From positions 881,482-945,481 of the forward strand of contig OZ023210.1 in assembly GCA_963995525.1 (NCBI GenBank): a stretch of 64,000 nt of DNA, read 5' to 3'. Below, piece by piece: positions 26,301-38,224 of the stretch (within the stretch, counting starts at the first letter, position 1; the number at the start of each line of letters is the position of its first letter). Position numbers and translations under genes: made by a program. The notes beneath the pieces were generated by a model. It saw nothing but the letters and a program-made list of their open reading frames with translations, was not told the origin of the DNA and ran no database searches. The stretch is from Escarpia spicata (taxonomy: Eukaryota; Annelida; Polychaeta; Sabellida; Siboglinidae).

Positions 26301-29300
26301 ATCTGCTTCAGAAGTATCTACTCAATGAAACAATAACGGGCAGCAAGCCATTTATTCTATTGTGTCCCTTCACACATGGATACTCTCTTCGTGCACAAGA
26401 AGATGATAAACAACTTAATCCGCTTCAGAAGCTCAATGAAACAATGACTGAGTAGCAAGCCATTTATTATATTGTGTCCCTTCACACATGGATACTCTCT
26501 TTGTGTACAAGAAGACAATAAACAACTTAATCCGCTTCAGAAGTATCTACTCAATGAAACAATGACGGAGTAGCAAGCCATTTATTCTATTGTGTCCCTT
26601 CACACATGGATACTCTCTTTGTGTACAAGAAGACAATAAACAACTTAATCCGCTTCAGAAGTATCTACTCAATGAAACAATGACGGAGTAGCAAGCCATT
26701 TATTCTATTGTGTCCCTTCACACATGGATACTCTCTTCGTGCACAAGAAGACGATAAACAACTTAATCCGCTTCAGAAGCTCAATGAAACAATGACTGAG
26801 TAGCAAGCCATTTATTCTATTGTGTCCCTTCACACATGGATACTCTCTTTGTGTACAAGAAGACGATAAACAACTTAATCCGCTTCAGAAGTATATGCTC
26901 AATGAAACAATGACGGAGTAGCAAGCCATTTATTCTATTGTGTCCCTTCACACATGGATACTCTCTTCGTGTACAAGAAGACGATAAACAACTTAATCCG
27001 CTTCAGAAGTATCTACTCAATGAAACAATAACGGGCAGCAAGCCATTTATTCTATTGTGTCCCTTCACACATGGATACTCTCTTTGTGTACAAGAAGACG
27101 ATAAACAACTTAATCTGCTTCAGAAGTATCTACTCAATGAAACAATAACGGGCAGCAAGCCATTTATTCTATTGTGTCCCTTCACACATGGATACTCTCT
27201 TCGTGTACAAGAAGACGATAAACAACTTAATCCGCTTCAGAAGTATCTACTCAATGAAACAATAACGGGCAGCAAGCCATTTATTCTATTTTTTCCCTTC
27301 ACACATGGATACTCTCTTTGTGTACAAGAAGACGATAAACAACTTAATCCGCTTCAGAAGCTCAATGAAACAATGACGGAGTAGCAAGCCATTTATTATA
27401 TTGTGTCCCTTCACACATGGATACTCTCTTCGTGTACAAGAAGACGATAAACAACTTAATCCGCTTCAGAAGTATCTACTCAATGAAACAATGACGGAGT
27501 AGCAAGCCATTTATTCTATTGTGTCCCTTCACACATGGATACTCTCTTCGTGTACAAGAAGACGATAAACAACTTAATCCGCTTCAGAAGTATCTACTCA
27601 ATGAAACAATGACGGAGTAGCAAGCCATTTATTCTATTGTGTCCCTTCACACATGGATACTCTCTTTGTGTACAAGAAGACGATAAACAACTTAATCCGC
27701 TTCAGAAGCTCAATGAAACAATGACGGAGTAGCAAGCCATTTATTCTATTGTGTCCCTTCACACATGGATACTCTCTTTGTGTACAAGAAGACGATAAAC
27801 AACTTAATCCGCTTCAGAAGTATCTACTCAATGAAACAATGACGGAGTAGCAAGCCATTTATTCTATTGTGTCCCTTCACACATGGATACTCTCTTCGTG
27901 CACAAGAAGACGATTAACAACTTAATCCGCTTCAGAAGCTCAATGAAACAATAACGGAGTAGCAAGCCATTTATTCTATTGTGTCCCTTCACACATGGAT
28001 ACTCTCTTTGTGTACCAGAAGACGATAAACAACTTAATCCGCTTCAGAAGCTCAATGAAACAATAACGGGCAGCAAGCCATTTATTCTATTGTGTCCCTT
28101 CACACATGGATACTCTCTTTGTGTACAAGAAGACGATAAACAACTTAATCCGCTTCAGAAGCTCAATGAAACAATAACGGGCAGCAAGCCATTTATTCTA
28201 TTGTGTCCCTTCACACATGGATACTCTCTTTGTGTACAAGAAGACGATAAACAACTTAATCCGCTTCAGAAGCTCAATGAAGCAATGACGGAGTAGCAAG
28301 CCATTTATTCTATTGTGTCCCTTCACACATGGATACTCTCTTTGTGTACAAGAAGACGATAAACAACTTAATCCGCTTCAGAAGTATCTACTCAATGAAA
28401 CAATGACGGAGTAGCAAGCCATTTATTTTATTGTGTCCCTTCACACATGGATACTCTCTTTGTGTACAAGAAGACGATAAACAACTTAATCCGCTTTAGA
28501 AGCTCAATGAAATAATGACGGAGTAGCAAGCCATGTATTCTATTGTGTCCCTTCACACATGGATACTCTCTTTGTGTACAATAAGACGATAAACAACTTA
28601 ATCCGCTTCAGAAGCTCAATGAAGCAATGACGGAGTAGCAAGCCATTTATTCTATTGTGTCCCTTCACACATGGATACTCTCTTTGTGCACAAGAAGACG
28701 ATAAACAACTTAATCCGCTTCAGAAGTATCTACTCAATGAAACAATGACGGAGTAGCAAGCCATTTATTCTATTGTGTCCCTTCACACATGGATACTCTC
28801 TTCGTGTACAAGAAGACGATAAACAACTTAATCCGCTTCAGAAGTATCTACTCAATGAAACAATAACGGGCAGCAAGCCATTTATTCTATTTTTTCCCTT
28901 CACACATGGATACTCTCTTTGTGTACAAGAAGACGATAAACAACTTAATCCGCTTCAGAAGCTCAATGAAACAATGACGGAGTAGCAAGCCATTTATTAT
29001 ATTGTGTCCCTTCACACATGGATACTCTCTTCGTGTACAAGAAGACGATAAACAACTTAATCCGCTTCAGAAGTATCTACTCAATGAAACAATGACGGAG
29101 TAGCAAGCCATTTATTCTATTGTGTCCCTTCACACATGGATACTCTCTTCGTGTACAAGAAGACGATAAACAACTTAATCCGCTTCAGAAGTATCTACTC
29201 AATGAAACAATGACGGAGTAGCAAGCCATTTATTCTATTGTGTCCCTTCACACATGGATACTCTCTTTGTGTACAAGAAGACGATAAACAACTTAATCCG

Positions 29301-32300
29301 CTTCAGAAGCTCAATGAAACAATGACGGAGTAGCAAGCCATTTATTCTATTGTGTCCCTTCACACATGGATACTCTCTTTGTGTACAAGAAGACGATAAA
29401 CAACTTAATCCGCTTCAGAAGTATCTACTCAATGAAACAATGACGGAGTAGCAAGCCATTTATTCTATTGTGTCCCTTCACACATGGATACTCTCTTCGT
29501 GCACAAGAAGACGATTAACAACTTAATCCGCTTCAGAAGCTCAATGAAACAATAACGGAGTAGCAAGCCATTTATTCTATTGTGTCCCTTCACACATGGA
29601 TACTCTCTTTGTGTACCAGAAGACGATAAACAACTTAATCCGCTTCAGAAGCTCAATGAAACAATAACGGGCAGCAAGCCATTTATTCTATTGTGTCCCT
29701 TCACACATGGATACTCTCTTTGTGTACAAGAAGACGATAAACAACTTAATCCGCTTCAGAAGCTCAATGAAACAATAACGGGCAGCAAGCCATTTATTCT
29801 ATTGTGTCCCTTCACACATGGATACTCTCTTTGTGTACAAGAAGACGATAAACAACTTAATCCGCTTCAGAAGCTCAATGAAGCAATGACGGAGTAGCAA
29901 GCCATTTATTCTATTGTGTCCCTTCACACATGGATACTCTCTTTGTGTACAAGAAGACGATAAACAACTTAATCCGCTTCAGAAGTATCTACTCAATGAA
30001 ACAATGACGGAGTAGCAAGCCATTTATTTTATTGTGTCCCTTCACACATGGATACTCTCTTTGTGTACAAGAAGACGATAAACAACTTAATCCGCTTTAG
30101 AAGCTCAATGAAATAATGACGGAGTAGCAAGCCATGTATTCTATTGTGTCCCTTCACACATGGATACTCTCTTTGTGTACAATAAGACGATAAACAACTT
30201 AATCCGCTTCAGAAGCTCAATGAAGCAATGACGGAGTAGCAAGCCATTTATTCTATTGTGTCCCTTCACACATGGATACTCTCTTTGTGCACAAGAAGAC
30301 GATAAACAACTTAATCCGCTTCAGAAGTATCTACTCAATGAAACAATGACGGAGTAGCAAGCCATTTATTCTATTGTGTCCCTTCACACATGGATACTCT
30401 CTTCGTGTACAAGAAGACGATAAACAACTTAATCCGCTTCAGAAGTATCTACTCAATGAAACAATAACGGGCAGCAAGCCATTTATTCTATTTTTTCCCT
30501 TCACACATGGATACTCTCTTTGTGTACAAGAAGACGATAAACAACTTAATCCGCTTCAGAAGCTCAATGAAACAATGACGGAGTAGCAAGCCATTTATTA
30601 TATTGTGTCCCTTCACACATGGATACTCTCTTCGTGTACAAGAAGACGATAAACAACTTAATCCGCTTCAGAAGTATCTACTCAATGAAACAATGACGGA
30701 GTAGCAAGCCATTTATTCTATTGTGTCCCTTCACACATGGATACTCTCTTCGTGTACAAGAAGACGATAAACAACTTAATCCGCTTCAGAAGTATCTACT
30801 CAATGAAACAATGACGGAGTAGCAAGCTATTTATTATATTGTGTCCCTTCACACATGGATACTCTCTTTGTGTACAAGAAGACGATAAACAACTTAATCC
30901 GCTTCAGAAGCTCAATGAAACAATGACGGAGTAGCAAGCCATTTATTCTATTGTGTCCCTTCACACATGGATACTCTCTTTGTGTACAAGAAGACGATAA
31001 ACAACTTAATCCGCTTCAGAAGTATCTACTCAATGAAACAATGACGGAGTAGCAAGCCATTTATTCTATTGTGTCCCTTCACACATGGATACTCTCTTCG
31101 TGCACAAGAAGACGATAAACAACTTAATCCGCTTCAGAAGCTCAATGAAACAATAACGGAGTAGCAAGCCATTTATTCTATTGTGTCCCTTCACACATGG
31201 ATACTCTCTTTGTGTACCAGAAGACGATAAACAACTTAATCCGCTTCAGAAGCTCAATGAAACAATAACGGGCAGCAAGCCATTTATTCTATTGTGTCCC
31301 TTCACACATGGATACTCTCTTTGTGTACAAGAAGACGATAAACAACTTAATCCGCTTCAGAAGCTCAATGAAACAATAACGGGCAGCAAGCCATTTATTC
31401 TATTGTGTCCCTTCACACATGGATACTCTCTTTGTGTACAAGAAGACGATAAACAACTTAATCCGCTTCAGAAGCTCAATGAAGCAATGACGGAGTAGCA
31501 AGCCATTTATTCTATTGTGTCCCTTCACACATGGATACTCTCTTTGTGTACAAGAAGACGATAAACAACTTAATCCGCTTCAGAAGTATCTACTCAATGA
31601 AACAATGACGGAGTAGCAAGCCATTTATTTTATTGTGTCCCTTCACACATGGATACTCTCTTTGTGTACAAGAAGACGATAAACAACTTAATCCGCTTTA
31701 GAAGCTCAATGAAATAATGACGGAGTAGCAAGCCATGTATTCTATTGTGTCCCTTCACACATGGATACTCTCTTTGTGTACAAGAAGACGATAAACAACT
31801 TAATCCGCTTCAGAAGCTCAATGAAGCAATGACGGAGTAGCAAGCCATTTATTCTATTGTGTCCCTTCACACATGGATACTCTCTTTGTGCACAAGAAGA
31901 CGATAAACAACTTAATTCGCTTCAGAAGTATCTACTCAATGAAACAATGACGGAGTAGCAAGCCATTTATTCTATTGTGTCCCTACACACATGGATACTC
32001 TCTTCGTGTACAAGAAGACGATAAACAACTTAATCCGCTTCAGAAGTATCTACTCAATGAAACAATAACGGGCAGCAAGCCATTTATTCTATTTTTTCCC
32101 TTCACACATGGATACTCTCTTTGTGTACAAGAAGACGATAAACAACTTAATCCGCTTCAGAAGCTCAATGAAACAATGACGGAGTAGCAAGCCATTTATT
32201 ATATTGTGTCCCTTCACACATGGATACTCTCTTCGTGTACAAGAAGACGATAAACAACTTAATCCGCTTCAGAAGTATCTACCCAATGAAACAATGACGG

Positions 32301-35300
32301 AGTAGCAAGCCATTTATTCTATTGTGTCCCTTCACACATGGATACTCTCTTCGTGTACAAGAAGACGATAAACAACTTAATCCGCTTCAGAAGTATCTAC
32401 TCAATGAAACAATGACGGAGTAGCAAGCCATTTATTCTATTGTGTCCCTTCACACATGGATACTCTCTTTGTGTACAAGAAGACGATAAACAACTTAATC
32501 CGCTTCAGAAGCTCAATGAAACAATAACGGAGTAGCAAGCCATTTATTCTATTGTGTCCCTTCACACATGGATACTCTCTTTGTGTACCAGAAGACGATA
32601 AACAACTTAATCCGCTTCAGAAGCTCAATGAAACAATAACGGGCAGCAAGCCATTTATTCTATTGTGTCCCTTCACACATGGATACTCTCTTTGTGTACA
32701 AGAAGACGATAAACAACTTAATCCGCTTCAGAAGTATCTACTCAATGAAACAATGACGGAGTAGCAAGCTATTTATTATATTGTGTCCCTTCACACATGG
32801 ATACTCTCTTTGTGTACAAGAAGACGATAAACAACTTAATCCGCTTCAGAAGCTCAATGAAACAATGACGGAGTAGCAAGCCATTTATTCTATTGTGTCC
32901 CTTCACACATGGATACTCTCTTTGTGTACAAGAAGACGATAAACAACTTAATCCGCTTCAGAAGTATCTACTCAATGAAACAATGACGGAGTAGCAAGCC
33001 ATTTATTCTATTGTGTCCCTTCACACATGGATACTCTCTTCGTGCACAAGAAGACGATAAACAACTTAATCCGCTTCAGAAGCTCAATGAAACAATAACG
33101 GAGTAGCAAGCCATTTATTCTATTGTGTCCCTTCACACATGGATACTCTCTTTGTGTACCAGAAGACGATAAACAACTTAATCCGCTTCAGAAGCTCAAT
33201 GAAACAATAACGGGCAGCAAGCCATTTATTCTATTGTGTCCCTTCACACATGGATACTCTCTTTGTGTACAAGAAGACGATAAACAACTTAATCCGCTTC
33301 AGAAGCTCAATGAAACAATAACGGGCAGCAAGCCATTTATTCTATTGTGTCCCTTCACACATGGATACTCTCTTTGTGTACAAGAAGACGATAAACAACT
33401 TAATCCGCTTCAGAAGCTCAATGAAGCAATGACGGAGTAGCAAGCCATTTATTCTATTGTGTCCCTTCACACATGGATACTCTCTTTGTGTACAAGAAGA
33501 CGATAAACAACTTAATCCGCTTCAGAAGTATCTACTCAATGAAACAATGACGGAGTAGCAAGCCATTTATTTTATTGTGTCCCTTCACACATGGATACTC
33601 TCTTTGTGTACAAGAAGACGATAAACAACTTAATCCGCTTTAGAAGCTCAATGAAATAATGACGGAGTAGCAAGCCATGTATTCTATTGTGTCCCTTCAC
33701 ACATGGATACTCTCTTTGTGTACAAGAAGACGATAAACAACTTAATCCGCTTCAGAAGCTCAATGAAGCAATGACGGAGTAGCAAGCCATTTATTCTATT
33801 GTGTCCCTTCACACATGGATACTCTCTTTGTGCACAAGAAGACGATAAACAACTTAATTCGCTTCAGAAGTATCTACTCAATGAAACAATGACGGAGTAG
33901 CAAGCCATTTATTCTATTGTGTCCCTACACACATGGATACTCTCTTCGTGTACAAGAAGACGATAAACAACTTAATCCGCTTCAGAAGTATCTACTCAAT
34001 GAAACAATAACGGGCAGCAAGCCATTTATTCTATTTTTTCCCTTCACACATGGATACTCTCTTTGTGTACAAGAAGACGATAAACAACTTAATCCGCTTC
34101 AGAAGCTCAATGAAACAATGACGGAGTAGCAAGCCATTTATTATATTGTGTCCCTTCACACATGGATACTCTCTTCGTGTACAAGAAGACGATAAACAAC
34201 TTAATCCGCTTCAGAAGTATCTACCCAATGAAACAATGACGGAGTAGCAAGCCATTTATTCTATTGTGTCCCTTCACACATGGATACTCTCTTCGTGTAC
34301 AAGAAGACGATAAACAACTTAATCCGCTTCAGAAGTATCTACTCAATGAAACAATGACGGAGTAGCAAGCCATTTATTCTATTGTGTCCCTTCACACATG
34401 GATACTCTCTTTGTGTACAAGAAGACGATAAACAACTTAATCCGCTTCAGAAGCTCAATGAAACAATAACGGAGTAGCAAGCCATTTATTCTATTGTGTC
34501 CCTTCACACATGGATACTCTCTTTGTGTACCAGAAGACGATAAACAACTTAATCCGCTTCAGAAGCTCAATGAAACAATAACGGGCAGCAAGCCATTTAT
34601 TCTATTGTGTCCCTTCACACATGGATACTCTCTTTGTGTACAAGAAGACGATAAACAACTTAATCCGCTTCAGAAGCTCAATGAAACAATAACGGGCAGC
34701 AAGCCATTTATTCTATTGTGTCCCTTCACACATGGATACTCTCTTTGTGTACAAGAAGACGATAAACAACTTAATCCGCTTCAGAAGCTCAATGAAGCAA
34801 TGACGGAGTAGCAAGCCATTTATTCTATTGTGTCCCTTCACACATGGATACTCTCTTTGTGTACAAGAAGACGATAAACAACTTAATCCGCTTCAGAAGT
34901 ATCTACTCAATGAAACAATGACGGAGTAGCAAGCCATTTATTTTATTGTGTCCCTTCACACATGGATACTCTCTTTGTGTACAAGAAGACGATAAACAAC
35001 TTAATCCGCTTCAGAAGCTCAATGAAATAATGACGGAGTAGCAAGCCATGTATTCTATTGTGTCCCTTCACACATGGATACTCTCTTTGTGTACAAGAAG
35101 ACGATAAACAACTTAATCCGCTTCAGAAGCTCAATGAAGCAATGACGGAGTAGCAAGCCATTTATTCTATTGTGTCCCTTCACACATGGATACTCTCTTT
35201 GTGCACAAGAAGACGATAAACAACTTAATCCGCTTCAGAAGTATCTACTCAATGAAACAATGACGGAGTAGCAAGCCATTTATTCTATTGTGTCCCTTCA

Positions 35301-35634
35301 CACATGGATACTCTCTTTGTGTACAAGAAGACGATGAACAACTTAATCCGCTTCAGAAGTATCTACTAAATGTAACAATAACGGGCAGCAAGCCATTTAT
35401 TCTATTGTGTCCCTTCACACATGGATTCTCTCTTTGTGTACAAGAAGACGATAAACAACTTAATCCGCTTCAGAAGTATCTACTCAATGAAACAATGACG
35501 GAGTAGCAAGCCAATTATTCTATTGTGTCCCTTCACACGTGGATACTCTCTTTGTGTACAAGAAGACGATAAACAACTTAATCCGCTTCAGAAGTATCTA
35601 CTCAATGAAACAATGACGGAGTAGCAAGCCATTT
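23333..35634 (+). repeat. 12.3-kb satellite of 111-118-bp monomers with higher-order structure
   Basis: About 108 head-to-tail monomers, each with 'cccttcacacatggatactc' and 'gacgataaacaacttaatcc'. Two independent length differences give 111, 112, 117 or 118 bp: 'gaagctcaatg' versus 'gaagtatctactcaatg' (6 bp), and 'acgggcagc' versus 'acggagtagc' (1 bp). The marker 'tgtgtaccagaag' occurs at about 28,010, 29,611, 31,212, 32,583, 33,154 and 34,525. This gives 1,601-bp periods, then 1,942 bp, confirmed by the marker 'ttctattttttccc'. Open frames of 70-148 codons recur because 111 and 117 are divisible by 3. They end at the 'gagtag' form and have no independent starts, so they are not genes. Confidence 0.98.
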
Positions 35635-36010
35635 AAACAAAGTGGTTTGAAATCTACGTAATCACCATATAACAAGTTGAGTCGATATTCCGATCAGAAA
35701 AGTAACTTACATACTTTTAATATTCAAATTTTGAAGCCCTTTTACAATTATCTTCGAATCTTCAAGTGCAACTGCATAATGAGCAGCTGCTAATTAAGGT
35801 TTGAACGAACGGTAATAAACCACCGAATATCTGTGCAGATCAGTCTTGTGCTTCCATTATATAGAAACATGTTGAACAGATCGTGGTGGGTGAGAGCGAG
35901 CTAGTGTTGTGGTTAGCACATCCAAATATTGAATGGTTATGAATATGCTGATAAAGGTTTTTATTCAAAAATAAAGAAAGCAGTAGAACCAGAGGGCACA
36001 ATACATAATT
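35635..36010. other. Right flank of satellite, no feature
   Basis: AT-rich unique-looking sequence; nothing recognised. Confidence 0.35.
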
Positions 36011-36011
36011 A

Positions 36012-36520
36012 CCTCACAGATGAAGGAACACACAAGTACATCAAGAAGGTACGCATATAAACAGATAAGTCGATTACAGAGGGTTCAGAGCAGTGCAGCA
36101 CGGCTCATTCTAAAGAAACGTAAGCGAGACCATGTGACGTCAATGTTGCAGGAACTCCATTGGCTGCCTGTAAAGTTCCGATGCCAGTACAAGATGGCAA
36201 CTTTTGCGTACCGCCATTTTGACGGGTCATTCCCACCTTACCTTTCGGCCCTACTCACCACATTCTTTTAGCTTCATCGCACCCATTCTCTGGAATTCAC
36301 TGCCTGTCAGTCTGCGAAATACCTCTGATTTATATTAATTTAAACCCCGGTTAAAGATATATCTGTTCCGACAAGCGTTCTCCTAATCTAAGTGGTCCAT
36401 GTATGTATCTGTTTAGTCTATGTTATGTATATACGTGAGTATGAATGATATGTACTAGCGCACTGAGTTTCTTGCTTAAAAGATTTGCGCTATATAAGAA
36501 CTATCCATTATTATTATTAC
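36012..36520 (+). pseudogene. LINE 3' end (L2/CR1-like reverse transcriptase C-terminus and tail)
   Basis: 'LQRVQSSAARLILKKRKRDH', then 'LHWLPVKFRCQYKMATFAYR' and 'PPYLSALL' is the post-RT segment of L2/CR1/Jockey-group LINEs. It is followed by a frame break and the tail 'gcgctatataagaactat' plus (ATT)n at 36,505. 5'-truncated, as typical of LINE insertions. The tail resembles that of the SINE copies in this window. Confidence 0.85.
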
Positions 36521-36536
36521 TTTGCCAGATTGGATA

Positions 36537-36645
36537 TCTGTTTGTGTAGCAATGCTGTGTGTATCCTAACATTTGGTAAGTATTACTAGCACGACTGACA
36601 ACAACCAAGGCATCCTGCAAGTGACGGAAATATGTGCTAGTAATT
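36537..36645 (+). repeat. Dispersed repeat, also at 60,345
   Basis: 'aatgctgtgtgtatcctaac' with 'ggtaagtatta' and 'ggcatcctgcaagtgac' matches 'gatgctgtgtgttttctaac', 'ggtaaatatta' and 'ggcatcccgtcaagtgac' at 60,345-60,450. Family unknown. Confidence 0.65.
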
Positions 36646-36884
36646 ATAATTTCCCATCACTGGCATTGCACCACCGGTTCGAAATGCAGTGTATGTTTCA
36701 ATCCGGAGTCTGTTTAATTAATTTTAAATAATTTATAAATACATCGAAACTGAAATCAATCCCGAGATGTTCCCAGGTAGGCAATTTGTTATTGCACGAT
36801 TTCCCCCTCCCCAGACAATGTAGTAGTTTAGATATTTAGGTTTTTCATAAACTTTATAACTATTTCTTTTGTTGTGTTTTCCAG

Positions 36885-37240
36885 GTGCTAGCACTTCCTT
36901 TCCTGCCGGCACAACACATCCAACACAGGACATTCCAGCTGGCTGACCTCTTAGATTATGTGCAACAGACCTGGATCGACAGCCGAGCTTGGACAGCCGA
37001 CTCCTGGTCGGTGTACGATAGGAGCATACGAACGAATAACGACGTGGAAGGTTGGCACCACTGTATCAATCACCGTGCCCGTGGTACAGCCCCGCCATAT
37101 TCTACAGGATGGTGGCACTGCTGTTTGCGGAAGCAGAACTCGTACCGTTTTTTCCAGATTCGTTTCCGAAAATAAACTAGTGCGGCATCAGAGGAAACGC
37201 TACAGGCAGTTGCAGGGGAAAGTGTTCGCTCTGTAGGCTC
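36885..37240 (+). pseudogene. MULE/FLYWCH-type transposase C-terminal exon relic
   Basis: After an acceptor-like 'ttgtgttttccag' at 36,884 comes 'LPFLPAQHIQ', then 'LLDYVQQTWIDSRAW', 'SWSVYDRSIRTNNDVEGWHH'. This is the segment seen at the end of MULE-related, FLYWCH-containing proteins of invertebrates. The frame breaks after about 37,085 and resumes shifted; 'RHQRKRYRQLQGKVFAL' is readable at 37,186-37,233. Probably a dead transposase gene piece. Confidence 0.7.
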
Positions 37241-37850
37241 AGTATGCCGCTGACGAAATATCGACGTCAAAATTGTTGCTGTGTTGTGGAAATGTATATC
37301 CACCGACCCGTCTGTGAATGAGGACTGTGGTCGCGTGTTGTCAGTTGTTGGTTGAAGTTGTGTTCGCTATACGGCTGTTGTCATGTAAGGTTTGCCAAAC
37401 ACAAGGAATCTGTGATAGCATGCATAATTGTTGTATTGAAGTTGTGCCGTGCACGATGCTGCTTCGGTGGTTGTAATTAGGTTGTGGTTGAATCCAATTA
37501 AAAATGATGTTAAAACATTACCACGGTGGGTTAAACTACATCTGGTGTAGGTTGAATTTATGTCCAGGTCTACTCTTTAGTGTACTTTGAATTTGAGAAC
37601 TGTTTTATTCGTATGAGTCAGATGGCACTGACTTTGGGAGGTATTTATGGGATTTCTTGTTTTACAAGTACGTGAAATTTCTGCAGCGGTGTTTGTATTT
37701 TGTGTTCTATGTTGCGAGTATGCAGGTATGAACTGTAGTTGTGTGTAAGCTTTATCGCCAAGTAGCAGCACCAGCGTAGACGCGAGTGTTGACACTGAAT
37801 GACATCAGCTGCAGAAGACTAAATAAAATACAATTTAACCGACCCATCTC
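37241..37850. other. Intergenic, no feature
   Basis: GTTG-rich single-copy-looking sequence; no gene recognised. Confidence 0.35.
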
Positions 37851-37851
37851 T

Positions 37852-37990
37852 TGGTGGGGGCCGAGTTGTCTCAGATGGAGGTCGAGTGGTCTCAAGATGG
37901 GGGCCGAGTTGTCTCAGATGGGGGCCGAGTTGTCTCAGATGGGGGCCGAGTTGTCTCAAGATGGGGGCCCGAGTGATCTCGGGCCGAATT
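37852..37990 (+). repeat. 21-25-bp repeat 'gggggccgagttgtctcaga'
   Basis: About six units of 'gggggccgagttgtctcaga' with one to four extra bases. A related inverted segment lies at about 22,225-22,260 and 22,395. Confidence 0.9.
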
Positions 37991-38224
37991 GTCATCTTTA
38001 AACCAATCGAATACGACTAATTAGTTCGATCCTATTCGGACCAAACGGACACATTCGATTGTGAAATAGTAATTTCTCTGAGGGTCACAACATTGTGAGT
38101 CGGGCAGGTTTAAATATTTCCACCAGTTCTCATTTTCTTTTGCCCTATTTAGTAAGCAAATGCACTTCTAACAGAAAATGGTAGGTCGGCCTCGTTTTAG
38201 ATTGAACGTACGTGTTAAGTGAAA

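Noticed and set aside
23334..35506. Repeated 'CPFTHGYSL' open frames as a gene family
   Set aside because: They are satellite monomer translations without independent starts, promoters or splice signals, identical between copies at silent and non-silent sites alike.
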